Positions 1-6,994 of a stretch of 12,848 nt of DNA are shown here, piece by piece. The notes beneath the pieces are model-generated. The model was not told the origin of the DNA, made no database searches, and saw only the letters and a list, made by a program, of their open reading frames with translations. The position numbers and the translations under genes were made by a program. Every line of letters starts with the position of its first letter. Position 1 is the stretch's first letter. The DNA is from Acidobacteriota bacterium (lineage in GTDB: Bacteria > Acidobacteriota > Terriglobia > Bryobacterales > JACQDG01), in assembly GCA_016201185.1 (NCBI GenBank), contig JACQDG010000194.1:1-12848 (forward strand), read 5' to 3'.

Positions 1-831
1 CGCCGCCATGGCGTTCGAGAATTCCAGCGTCTCGTCGATCGAATAGTCCTTCAGCAGCCCGTAACAGAAGGCGCCGTGGAAAACGTCGCCCGCGCCCGTC
101 GTGTCCATGCAGTTGACGACAAAGGCGGGCGAGTAATGGAAGCGCCCTTCTGAATAGGCCAGGGCCCCATAGGCCCCCAGGGTCATGCCGGCCACTTTCA
201 TGCCGTATTCCTGCTGGATCAGCTCCAGGGCTCGAAACGGATCGCCCTCGCCGGTCCACTGCTCGGGGAATTCCGAGCTGGCAATCAGATAGTTGACGTT
301 CACCAGCACGCCGTCCAGGCCGTGGTAGACGGTATCCACGTCCAGAGTCACGGGCATGCCGGCGGAGCGGGCCAAGCGGGCGCTGTGCTCGACCGCCGCC
401 GTATCGTGGCCGTCGATGTGCAGGAGCCGGGCGCAGGTGATTTGCTCCGGCGCGATCTCGGAAGGATGGATGCGAAGGCATTCGTCGCGGCGCCAGAAAA
501 CAGTGCGCTCGCCGGTGCGGCGGTCCACGATGATGTAGGCGGATTGGTTCGGGCACCCTGGGCGGCTCTGCACGTGGTCCACGTTGACGCCTTCCTCCAC
601 CAGGCTGCGCATCTGGATCTCGCCGCGGAAGTCGTCGCCTATCGTGCCTATGTACTTGGCGCGCAGGCCCAGTCTCCGGCAGATGACGATGGCGCTGGCC
701 ACCTGGCCGCCCGGCGACAGCACCTCCTCGCTGAAGAGCGCCTTCCCCGCGTATTCCGGGAAATGCGGGACGAGCAGGAGGGTGTCGGTCGCATTGAGTC
801 CCACCCCGACCACGTCGAAGCGCTTGGCCAT
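1..831 (-). CDS. PfkB-family carbohydrate kinase (C-terminus cut by window edge)
   Basis: Ribokinase-like kinase that would phosphorylate a sugar or nucleoside with ATP in the cytoplasm; the substrate cannot be read from the sequence. Translation from the ATG at 829-831 stays open to base 1 (277 residues). It starts MAKRFDVVGVGLNATDTLLL, the usual first beta strand. PfkB signature 1 (SPGGQVASA) lies near residues 39-47. Signature 2, DTTGAGDVFHGAF, lies near residues 247-259 and holds the anion-hole GAGD with the catalytic Asp. About 20-40 C-terminal residues should lie outside the window. There is no good Shine-Dalgarno site before the ATG. The gap to the preceding membrane-protein gene is 41 bp without an obvious terminator, so it is probably the last visible gene of the operon that starts at pgsA. 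The family call is firm; the substrate is unknown. Confidence 0.93.
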   Translation of the reverse strand, partial: MAKRFDVVGVGLNATDTLLLVPHFPEYAGKALFSEEVLSPGGQVASAIVICRRLGLRAKYIGTIGDDFRGEIQMRSLVEEGVNVDHVQSRPGCPNQSAYIIVDRRTGERTVFWRRDECLRIHPSEIAPEQITCARLLHIDGHDTAAVEHSARLARSAGMPVTLDVDTVYHGLDGVLVNVNYLIASSEFPEQWTGEGDPFRALELIQQEYGMKVAGMTLGAYGALAYSEGRFHYSPAFVVNCMDTTGAGDVFHGAFCYGLLKDYSIDETLEFSNAMAA

Positions 832-872
832 AGGGCCAATGTAGCACAGGGGTTAGGGGCGGCGGCGAGGCT

Positions 873-2753
873 TCAGATCAACTCCACCACTCCGAAGGCG
901 AGGCCCAGGTCGCGCTCGTCGCCGGGGATGCGGAAGGTGCGGTCGGTTTCGAGCGTCACGGTGATTTCCTGTTTGCCGATCAGGGACGGAGGCAGAGGGA
1001 AGATGTGTTCCCCGGTGCGGTTATTGCGAATCTCGACGCGGCCGATGGGAATGCCATCGACCGAAACCGACAGGTGAACCGGCCCGGCCTGCGGCTGCTC
1101 GGAGTGGATGGCCTGAATCCGCAGCCGGTCTTCCGGGGAGCGGGGGCCGGCGAGGCGGACTTGCGCGCGGCGGCCCATCCAGCGGTGAGTGCCCTCGAAA
1201 CCGGACCAGCCCGAGCCGAGCTGGTCGGCCATGTACAGATCGCCGACATTCACCCGGCGGGGGGGCGCCGCCTTGAGACGGGCAGGGGCCGAGGCCGCAT
1301 ATGCATTTGTAATATCTAGCAGGCGGCCGCTCGAAACGTCGCAAACGACCGCGCTTCCGGCCCGCAGGGCGGCCAGGGTGGCGCGCGCGGGCAGCTCGAA
1401 ATGATCCACTGGAAGCAGGCCAGGGCGGGGGGCGATGCCCTCATTGTCGGGGGCCAGATAGACGCCGCTCAGACCGGCCGTCCGCAGGCCCTCGTCGTAA
1501 ATCACGGCATAGAACAGATAATCGCTGACGCCGGTGAGCAAGATCGTCTTACCGGGGCGCCGGGCGCGGGCCTCGCGTACCGATTCGATCAAGCGGTGCG
1601 CCGCCTGGCCCCGCTCGTAAAGGAAATCGAGCCCTCGCTCGAGAACGGGGACGGAGCAGCCGAAGTAGACCAGCAGCCAGAGAAGGCCAACAAGCCGCGG
1701 CAGGCTCGGCAGGGCGGAAGCCGCCGCCACCGCCAGGCCGATGGCGGGGATGGTCAGGTAGTAATCATTAGTGTGGTCGCGCAAGGGCAGAACCGGGCCC
1801 AGGGTGAGAAGAAACCAGGCAAGGCCAAACAGGCCGGTACGGCGGCGAAGGCCTTCGGAAAGAAGCAGCGCCAGAAACAGAATCACGGTCAGCAATAGCA
1901 CCAGGGCCAGGGCGGTGGACTCGCGGATGGGGAACACCTTGGAGAAACGGACCGGGCCCAGGGCCCACGTCCAGTAGTTCCACAGCGTGCGGAACATGCT
2001 TCCCGTGAAATGCAGAGCGTAAGGGCCAGTTGTGGCGCGGGGAATGAACCACAGGTGCAGGACCGTGTAGAGAGCCGAAGGAATCAGCAGGGGCAGGGCC
2101 TTCCAGGCGTGCCGGCGGGCGAGGAGCAGGCAGTAGACGAGCAGCACGAAGGGGTAGGCGACAATAATTTCGAGGGCCCCGAAGCCCAAGAGAAATGCCC
2201 CCCCCTGCCAGAAGTAGAACGACCAGCGGCCGGTTTCGACATGGCGCAGAAACAACAGCAAGGCCGCGAGATAAAAAAATGAGCAGAGGATCTGGTTGTA
2301 CGTGGAAGTCCAGGCCAAGGGGTAGAGAAGAGCGATGTTGACGGCCCACACCAGGGCGCCCGTGGCGGCGGCCGGGCGGGAGCCAGTCAAGCGGCGGAGT
2401 ATAGCGGTGAGCAGTAGCAAGTTGGCGAACTGGGTGAGGAAAACGAACAGCCGGTAGGGGAAGGCGTGGAGGTCAAACAGTTTCCGAAACAAGAGGAAGA
2501 AGAAACGCTCGCTCAAAGGGCGGATGGTGCCCTGGGCGAATGGCTCTAGAAGCAACCGGCGGAAATCCGCCACGGAATGCATTTCCATGCGAAGCCAGGA
2601 AAAGTCGTCCTGCTGGAACCAGCAGAACAGGCCTCGATAGCACACCAGCAGGCAGATGAGCAGCGGCAAAGCCCAATAGAAAGCTGAAACGACGCCCGCG
2701 GAGGGGCGTGAAGCGGGGCTTGGGTAGTGGTCGACTGGAGCCGGCAGGGACAC
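873..2753 (-). CDS. Polytopic GT-C-like membrane protein with extracytoplasmic beta-rich tail
   Basis: 626 residues with roughly ten or eleven hydrophobic segments between residues 20 and 372, then a soluble C-terminal half. After the first membrane segment comes QQDDFSWL (residues 47-54), resembling the acidic first-loop motif of GT-C glycosyltransferases that use polyprenyl-phosphate sugars (inference). Residues about 395-500 may form a small soluble domain. Residues about 508-626 form a beta-rich domain with GWSGFE and HRWMGRRA that aligns with the neighbouring lipoprotein. The start is GTG at 2751-2753, directly next to the TAA of the lipoprotein gene, so translation is probably coupled. 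The substrate is unknown; cell-surface glycan assembly is the most likely role. It could also be a non-catalytic membrane protein of the same fold. Confidence 0.85.
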   Translation of the reverse strand: MSLPAPVDHYPSPASRPSAGVVSAFYWALPLLICLLVCYRGLFCWFQQDDFSWLRMEMHSVADFRRLLLEPFAQGTIRPLSERFFFLLFRKLFDLHAFPYRLFVFLTQFANLLLLTAILRRLTGSRPAAATGALVWAVNIALLYPLAWTSTYNQILCSFFYLAALLLFLRHVETGRWSFYFWQGGAFLLGFGALEIIVAYPFVLLVYCLLLARRHAWKALPLLIPSALYTVLHLWFIPRATTGPYALHFTGSMFRTLWNYWTWALGPVRFSKVFPIRESTALALVLLLTVILFLALLLSEGLRRRTGLFGLAWFLLTLGPVLPLRDHTNDYYLTIPAIGLAVAAASALPSLPRLVGLLWLLVYFGCSVPVLERGLDFLYERGQAAHRLIESVREARARRPGKTILLTGVSDYLFYAVIYDEGLRTAGLSGVYLAPDNEGIAPRPGLLPVDHFELPARATLAALRAGSAVVCDVSSGRLLDITNAYAASAPARLKAAPPRRVNVGDLYMADQLGSGWSGFEGTHRWMGRRAQVRLAGPRSPEDRLRIQAIHSEQPQAGPVHLSVSVDGIPIGRVEIRNNRTGEHIFPLPPSLIGKQEITVTLETDRTFRIPGDERDLGLAFGVVELI

Positions 2754-3302
2754 TTATTCGAGCCCCACCGAGGAAACAACAACGCCCAGTTCCCGGCGAT
2801 CGATGTCGTTGGGCGGCAGGGTCTTGTCCACTTGGAAAACGACGCGGGCCACGTTGCCGTTGATCGCACCGGGCAGAGCGCGAGAGTAAACCTGGTCGCC
2901 GGCCTTACCGAAAGTCTCGGCGGGCAGCGGCACGCCGTTGACGGTGGCGGCCAGCGTGATCGAGCCAAGGCGGGAGATCAGGACGTCGGGTAGAGTGAAT
3001 TTCAACTGGAGCTGGGCCGGCTTGTCCGGCCCGGGAGTTCTCAGGTCCACGACGAACTGCTTAGCCGTCCAGCGCCAGCTTCCCTGCTCCACCGCGTACC
3101 AGCCGCTCAGCAACTGCCCGGCCGTCTTGGGATCGGCAACATGGACGATCGGGGAAAGCGAGGCGGAACCCTGCTCCTCGAAGGCATCCGAGCTTTCGCC
3201 TTTGGTGGCGTCCGGCTTTTGCTTGCGGGAGCAGGCTCCGGCCCACAGTAACGACGCCACCACCGCAAGGACGGCCCATCTGCGCATGGATAGTTCGATC
3301 AT
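2754..3302 (-). CDS. Small lipoprotein with the same beta-rich domain as the adjacent membrane protein
   Basis: 182 residues from the ATG at 3300-3302 (MIELSMRRWAV). A second in-frame ATG at 3285-3287 (MRRWAV) is an equally plausible start, and neither has a clear Shine-Dalgarno site. The N-terminus is a hydrophobic signal followed by WAGAC, a slightly irregular lipobox (Ala at -3), then a charged flexible linker. This suggests export and lipidation at the Cys (residue 24, or 19 from the second ATG). Residues about 57-182 form a predicted beta-rich domain with SGWYAVE and SWRWTAKQF. They match the tail of the downstream membrane protein in motif order and end: GVVVSSVGLE here, GLAFGVVELI there. 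The TAA stop abuts the neighbour's GTG start. The function is unknown; a surface partner of the membrane protein is inferred. Confidence 0.85.
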   Translation of the reverse strand: MIELSMRRWAVLAVVASLLWAGACSRKQKPDATKGESSDAFEEQGSASLSPIVHVADPKTAGQLLSGWYAVEQGSWRWTAKQFVVDLRTPGPDKPAQLQLKFTLPDVLISRLGSITLAATVNGVPLPAETFGKAGDQVYSRALPGAINGNVARVVFQVDKTLPPNDIDRRELGVVVSSVGLE

Positions 3303-3361
3303 ACTTTGACGGCCCAGGGAGTCGCAAAGGGTACGGCCACTCAGCCACTGCCAGCCGGTCG

Positions 3362-3946
3362 TCAAGGTTCGGCGCTGGCCAACTCGGCTTCCTCGATCAC
3401 CTCGGCCGTAAAGGCCTCTAGCGCAGCGCCGTGCTGCCAGGCGTCCTGAGGCAAGCCGGCTTTGCGGCAAGCTTCGCCCAGGAACTGCTCGCCGCTCCAG
3501 TGGTAAGCGGTGGCCACCTGGGGCAGCAGCAGGCCTCGATACAGGCCGCGGCGAACCAGCAGCCCATGGGTTCCGGCGATGACCTGCTCCGGGCGGATGG
3601 GGAAGAAAGGCGAGAGCAGGGAGATCTCGATATCGATTTCCGGGACCTCATCGGGCGTGACGGGAGGGAAGCGGTCGTCGTCCAGCGCGGCGGCCTGGGC
3701 CATCTCTCCAACCACCTCGGCCAGCGGAGTATCAAAGGCGACGTGGCCCACGCAGCCCCGCAGTTCCCCCAGTTTGTGAAGGGATACGAAGGCGGCACAG
3801 GGCCGCCGCAACTCTTCCCGATCGGTTGCGGAAAGCTCGGAGGGAGGCGGCGGAGCCTGAAATGATTCCCCCCGGGCGGCGGCTTCCAGCGCGCCTCGGG
3901 CCAGCTCGAGCAACCAGCGTCGCGCGGCCCTACTGAGCGGCGACAT
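3362..3946 (-). CDS. AMMECR1-domain protein (AmmeMemoRadiSam protein A type)
   Basis: 194 residues, covering the whole family length. The hallmark LRGCVG sits at residues 62-67 within VSLHKLGELRGCVGH. It is followed by DRFPPVTPDEVPEIDIEISLL, then GTHGLLVRRG, GLLLPQVA (138-145) and EACRKAGLP (158-166), all in the usual order. The biochemical function of the family is not settled. In many prokaryotes it is encoded with a Memo-like protein and a radical SAM enzyme, but neither is visible here. The ATG at 3944-3946 has GGAG 8 bp upstream. The start overlaps the pgsA stop by 17 bp, so the two are probably co-translated. The family call is secure; the role is not. Confidence 0.93.
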   Translation of the reverse strand: MSPLSRAARRWLLELARGALEAAARGESFQAPPPPSELSATDREELRRPCAAFVSLHKLGELRGCVGHVAFDTPLAEVVGEMAQAAALDDDRFPPVTPDEVPEIDIEISLLSPFFPIRPEQVIAGTHGLLVRRGLYRGLLLPQVATAYHWSGEQFLGEACRKAGLPQDAWQHGAALEAFTAEVIEEAELASAEP

Positions 3947-4562
3947 CCTCTTTTCTCCGCTTGCGGAGCAGCAACAGGCGTTCTCGCCGGCGCCGGACCT
4001 TAAAACGAATGTCCACGCGGCGCCAGAACTTGCGGAAGTAGTCCACCGCTGAGACGATGGCGAACAGAACCACCAGCCAGACCGCCACCAACCCCAGCTT
4101 GGAGAACAGCGGCGACCGGGCTCCCACCAGCAGCAGGGAAACAGCGATTACCTGCATGACCATCTTGGTCTTGCCCAGCTCGCTGGCCTCGATGGTGTAA
4201 CCCTCCGCCGCCGCGATGCTCCGCAAACCGGAAACGGCAAATTCCCGCCCCACGATCACCACCACCATCCACGCCGGGACCATCCCCAGCTCCACCAGGC
4301 TGATAAAGGCCGCCGAGATGAGCAGCTTGTCGGCCACCGGATCGAGCAGCGTGCCCAGCGTGCTGACCTGGCCGCGCCGTCGGGCGATGCGGCCGTCGAG
4401 CAGATCGGTCAGCGCCGCCACCAGAAAAATGGGCAGGGCGATCCATTCCTTCGTCAGGGTGATCCAGGGAGTTTCCAGGAAGACTTGCTTGCGCAGCAAC
4501 ACCGCCAGCAGCAGGGGGATAAAGAAAATCCGGAGCAGCGTCAGGGTGTTGGGAAGCGTCAT
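3930..4562 (-). CDS. pgsA: CDP-diacylglycerol--glycerol-3-phosphate 3-phosphatidyltransferase
   Basis: Integral membrane enzyme that makes phosphatidylglycerol phosphate from CDP-diacylglycerol and glycerol 3-phosphate, the committed step to phosphatidylglycerol and cardiolipin. The CDP-alcohol phosphotransferase motif is complete: DLLDGRIAR, eight residues, then GTLLDPVAD. This fits D-x2-DG-x2-AR-x8-G-x3-D-x3-D exactly. Several hydrophobic helices surround it, and the C-terminus is very basic (RRRRERLLLLRKRRKE). The ATG at 4560-4562 was chosen because it gives MTLPNTLTLLRI, the usual N-terminus, with GGTGG/GGAAGGG just upstream. A GTG at 4572-4574 with AGGGGA before it would add four residues and cannot be excluded. 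It is the first gene behind the 4631-4659 promoter. The motif alone does not exclude a related phosphotransferase, but the length and N-terminus favour PgsA. Confidence 0.94.
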   Translation of the reverse strand: MTLPNTLTLLRIFFIPLLLAVLLRKQVFLETPWITLTKEWIALPIFLVAALTDLLDGRIARRRGQVSTLGTLLDPVADKLLISAAFISLVELGMVPAWMVVVIVGREFAVSGLRSIAAAEGYTIEASELGKTKMVMQVIAVSLLLVGARSPLFSKLGLVAVWLVVLFAIVSAVDYFRKFWRRVDIRFKVRRRRERLLLLRKRRKEDVAAQ

Positions 4563-4630
4563 ATACCCTTCCACCTCGTTCCCCTGCTGACCGCAGCCGC
4601 CGCACCTGAGATCGGGACTGCCGCTACTTC

Positions 4631-4659
4631 ACTATAGCTTTCGGCTGGTAGGGTGTCAA
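4631..4659 (-). promoter_or_regulatory. Near-consensus sigma-70-type promoter for the pgsA operon
   Basis: On the minus strand a perfect -35 TTGACA (4654-4659) is followed by a 17-bp spacer and -10 TATAGT (4631-4636), 5 of 6 consensus positions. Transcription would start near 4624, leaving a leader of about 60 bases before the pgsA ATG. The elements sit in a gene-free gap between the S41 gene remnant and pgsA, so pgsA and the genes after it are probably transcribed independently of the S41 gene. Confidence 0.8.
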
Positions 4660-4714
4660 TCAAAGGCTTCGCGAACCCGGGGTAGCCACGGCGCAGGAGA
4701 CGGGAAGACTGAAA

Positions 4715-4852
4715 TCAGGCCGCGGCGCGAATGGCGGCGCCCTTGACGACCTCGATAGCCTTCTTCAGAAGCTCATCTTCCTGGGCGCCCTTCTCCGGCG
4801 TTCGCTCGGGAGGATTCTCCTCTTCGGCGCTCAAATCCGTTTCCGATTCCGA
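4715..4852 (-). pseudogene. Out-of-frame C-terminal remnant of the S41/CtpA-like gene
   Basis: A second minus frame, ending at the TGA at 4715-4717, encodes about 45 residues with the typical CtpA-type end: an acidic linker (SESETDLSAEEENP) and then EDELLKKAIEVVKGAA. It continues the upstream S41 frame in the wrong register. Between the upstream VVGEKTFG and this tail a normal S41 protein has some 45-60 more residues (the strand after the catalytic Lys and the PSG-type segment), and these are absent. I infer a frame-changing deletion near 4852-4862. It could be real or an assembly error. Confidence 0.7.
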
Positions 4853-5810
4853 TGGCCAGGCCGAAGGTCTTTTCCCCTACTACCTGCCCGCGCTGGCGGT
4901 CCAGAATGGCTGCAGCCACCAACTCGGCGGCTCCGGCCGTGGCGCGGTTGGTAATCACCACGACAGGCTTCTTCCAGATCGCCTGGCGGGGCTCCGCGTT
5001 GAAATCCTTGCGGGGGAACTTCTGCCCCTGCAAATAGGCCAGCAGGCCGCTGTCGATGAACAGATTGGCCAGCTTGAGACCCTCCTGCTGGTCGCCCAGG
5101 GCGTCATTGCGCAGGTCGAGGACGAGTCGCTCCGCGCCTTGCGCGTCCAGTTCCTTCAGGGCGCGGGCCGCCTCCGCGGCCTTACCGGCGGTCAGCGTAC
5201 GCACTTCCAGACGACCCACTTTATCCGGCAGCAAGTTATGCGTCACCGCAGGCATGGGAACAGCTTCCCGGGTCAGGGTCAGCTCCTGCGGCGCCTCAGC
5301 CCGCTTGCTGCGCCGGACCACCACGGCCACACTGGAGCCGACCGGGCCGCTGAGCATGCTCTGGAGCAGAGCCACGGGCAGGTCGCGCGTGGCCTTGGTG
5401 TCGACGGCTTCCAGCAGGTCGCCGGCCGCCAGACCCGCCTTGGCGGCGGAAGAGCCGGGCAGCGCGGTAAGTATCAAGACATAGCCGAAGCGCTTGGAAA
5501 GAACCAAGCCCACCGTGCCGGGCTGGGTCCCCTTGCGCTTCTCATATTCCTTGTATTGCTCCGCCGTCAAGTAACAGGAATTCGGGTCGAGGGACTCGAG
5601 CAGGCCTTGCAGGGCCCCCCGCGTGACCTGCTTGATGTCCGGCTCTTCCACGTAGTCACTCTTAATCTTCGCCAGAACCTCGGTGTAGACCTGGAGCTGC
5701 CGGTAGGCGCCTTCCCTCGAGGCGCCTTCGTCCATCACCGCGCCGATCACCAGAAACGCGGTCAAAAATGTGGAGCAAATAACAACAGCCAGCTTGACCC
5801 GACTGAGCAT
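4773..5810 (-). CDS. Membrane-anchored S41 (CtpA-like) protease homologue, truncated and lacking catalytic residues
   Basis: 345 residues from the ATG at 5808-5810, chosen because it starts a signal/anchor segment (MLSRVKLAVVICSTFLTAFL). Residues 30-90 are the helical N-terminal part (YVEEPDIKQV, LLESLDPNSCYL). Residues about 96-180 form a PDZ domain with LPGSSAAKAGLAAGD. The S41 core follows (RLVLDLRNDALGD, KKPVVVITNRATAGAAE, RGQVVGEKTFG). Aligned with E. coli Prc (Ser430, Asp441, Lys455), the serine position is Gly293, Asp304 is kept and the lysine position is Leu318. The NPGG-type glycine loop is also altered (NDALG). After TFG the frame runs into about 28 unrelated residues, while the family-like tail lies in another frame. 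It is therefore probably not a working protease; a scaffold role or decay are both possible. Confidence 0.85.
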   Translation of the reverse strand: MLSRVKLAVVICSTFLTAFLVIGAVMDEGASREGAYRQLQVYTEVLAKIKSDYVEEPDIKQVTRGALQGLLESLDPNSCYLTAEQYKEYEKRKGTQPGTVGLVLSKRFGYVLILTALPGSSAAKAGLAAGDLLEAVDTKATRDLPVALLQSMLSGPVGSSVAVVVRRSKRAEAPQELTLTREAVPMPAVTHNLLPDKVGRLEVRTLTAGKAAEAARALKELDAQGAERLVLDLRNDALGDQQEGLKLANLFIDSGLLAYLQGQKFPRKDFNAEPRQAIWKKPVVVITNRATAGAAELVAAAILDRQRGQVVGEKTFGLAIGIGNGFERRRGESSRANAGEGRPGR

Positions 5811-5841
5811 GAAAGCTGCCTTTTTCCCAAGAACCCCTATC

Positions 5842-5850
5842 AGTATAGCA
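5842..5850 (-). promoter_or_regulatory. Extended -10 promoter candidate for the S41-like gene
   Basis: The minus strand reads TGCTATACT, an extended -10 (TG-n-TATACT, hexamer at 5842-5847), about 30 bp before the ATG at 5810. No good -35 lies at 17 bp (a CTGACC sits only 13 bp upstream), which fits an extended -10 promoter. The placement, in a 138-bp gap between two genes, supports it. Confidence 0.45.
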
Positions 5851-5948
5851 CGGGCTTGCTGGTCAGGCCCGCGACTCCCGCCAGAACCCAAAACAACGAA
5901 ACGGCGGGCCCGACGCCTGCGCCGCAAAGAGCTGGAGGAGGAGCGGCG

Positions 5949-6815
5949 CTAACCCTTCGGCAGCGCTTTCTGGTCCTTCTCGATCTTGGCCTGTAGATCC
6001 TTGGCCTTCTTCTTCAGGTTCTGGTCGTCGCTTTCGGCCGCCGGCTTCAAGCAGTCGGAAGCCATCTCGAGCAGCAGCTTTTTCTTGTCTGGCTCGTTCA
6101 GCTTGCGGCGGTCGAAAATGGCCGACTGTTCATACAGGCTGTCGCCGACGCCGAGCAGGAAGACGGCCCTGGGCACCTCGACCGGCTGGGTCTTGAACAT
6201 TTCCGCCGCCTTGGCCGTATCCGTTCCGGCGCCCACAGCAGAGGCCGTCTCCTGCATCACCCCGCGGGCGACCGTCCAGCGCTCCGCCGATTCCCGCTCC
6301 GCTTCCGAGGGGAAGATGCCTTTCCTTGCGCGGTCCAGCGTGACGGACTCAACCTGGTTGCCGTGCGGGAAGGGAAACTCCAGGGTTAGCTGCTGGGCGG
6401 CGACCGACTCCTTCTGCAACCGGTCTACCCCCTGCGCCAGGCCCATGGAGTATTGCCGGGAGAGGCGCTGCATATCGTTGACGACGCGCCGGAATTCAAC
6501 TGCCTGGGTCTGCGATTGCTTTTCGCCGGCGTCATAAGCTTCTGCCAAGGCCTTGTAGCCATGCGCCATGCCTGCCAGCACTACCAGGTGCCAGGTGGTG
6601 GCGCGGTGCTTGAAAGGATTGTCGCTGGCCATAATCTTTTCCAGGTGTTCCTGGGTCTTAACCAGGTCGCCCTTGTTGAACTGTTCATTGGCCGCCGCCC
6701 AGTACCATTCAGGAGTACCCATCTTGGGCGGAGCGGGCCCGAAGGAACAGGAGACGAGCCAAAACATGATCGCCGGCGCCGCGACAAAAAAACCGGTTGA
6801 ACGCCGCTTCCACAT
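5949..6815 (-). CDS. Predicted helical outer-membrane/periplasmic lipoprotein of unknown function
   Basis: 288 residues from the ATG at 6813-6815, preceded by a strong Shine-Dalgarno stretch (GGGGAGGGA, about 8 bp). The N-terminus has MWKRRS, a hydrophobic stretch and LVSC, a good lipobox, so Cys23 should be lipidated. The mature part is mostly helical: PEWYWAAANEQFNKGDL and KTQEHLEKIMA look like one tetratricopeptide-like helix pair. The middle is Gln/Ala/Arg rich, and the C-terminus is strongly charged and lysine rich (LKKKAKDLQAKIEKD), possibly a coiled coil. It lies 138 bp upstream of the S41-like gene on the same strand, and both products act outside the cytoplasm. I do not recognise a named family; a TPR-type scaffold is one possibility. 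Confidence 0.85.
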   Translation of the reverse strand: MWKRRSTGFFVAAPAIMFWLVSCSFGPAPPKMGTPEWYWAAANEQFNKGDLVKTQEHLEKIMASDNPFKHRATTWHLVVLAGMAHGYKALAEAYDAGEKQSQTQAVEFRRVVNDMQRLSRQYSMGLAQGVDRLQKESVAAQQLTLEFPFPHGNQVESVTLDRARKGIFPSEAERESAERWTVARGVMQETASAVGAGTDTAKAAEMFKTQPVEVPRAVFLLGVGDSLYEQSAIFDRRKLNEPDKKKLLLEMASDCLKPAAESDDQNLKKKAKDLQAKIEKDQKALPKG

Positions 6816-6838
6816 GGCATTCCCTCCCCTTCGGTTTT

Positions 6839-6867
6839 GCTGTACCACAAGCAGAGGCAAAAGGCAA
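6839..6867 (-). promoter_or_regulatory. Weak promoter candidate for the 5949-6815 lipoprotein gene
   Basis: The minus strand has TTGCCT (6862-6867), a 17-bp spacer and TACAGC (6839-6844), the latter preceded by TG-n. The match is mediocre, but spacing and position, about 25-50 bp before a well-marked start codon in a divergent gap, are right. Confidence 0.3.
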
Positions 6868-6940
6868 AGGATTCTGAGGCCGGACGACGCTGGCGGAGTT
6901 ACCCAGCGGAGGAGGGGTCCGGCCAAACCTCACTCCGGCT

Positions 6941-6948
6941 GCTATGAT
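6941..6948 (+). promoter_or_regulatory. Extended -10 candidate for the transketolase gene
   Basis: TGCTATGAT (TATGAT hexamer at 6943-6948) resembles an extended -10 element. It lies about 47 bp upstream of the transketolase ATG in the divergent gap. The -35 region is poor. A like-shaped element (TGCTATACT) precedes the S41-like gene. Confidence 0.35.
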
Positions 6949-6994
6949 TCTTAGATTAGGAGGGGCCCGATCTAGAAAGTCGGAGAACAATATC

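Noticed and set aside
322..1077. 251-codon plus-strand open frame
   Set aside because: It spans the PfkB gene start and the end of the membrane-protein gene in antisense; both minus-strand genes have strong family evidence.
1401..1898. 165-codon plus-strand frame rich in Gln, Gly and Lys
   Set aside because: Antisense to membrane segments of the GT-C-like protein; its odd composition mirrors hydrophobic codons on the other strand.
4000..4605. 201-codon minus-strand frame overlapping pgsA
   Set aside because: The pgsA frame carries a perfect CDP-alcohol phosphotransferase motif; this one is Gly/Arg/Ala rich with no motif.
4668..4675. Palindrome TTCGCGAA upstream of the pgsA promoter as an operator
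   Set aside because: An isolated 8-bp palindrome in GC-rich DNA is expected by chance and has no second copy nearby.
4731..5996. 421-codon open frame on the plus strand
   Set aside because: It is antisense to the S41-like gene, whose minus-strand translation has clear domains. The plus frame is Gln/Gly/Arg rich with no recognisable motif, as expected of a GC-rich shadow frame.
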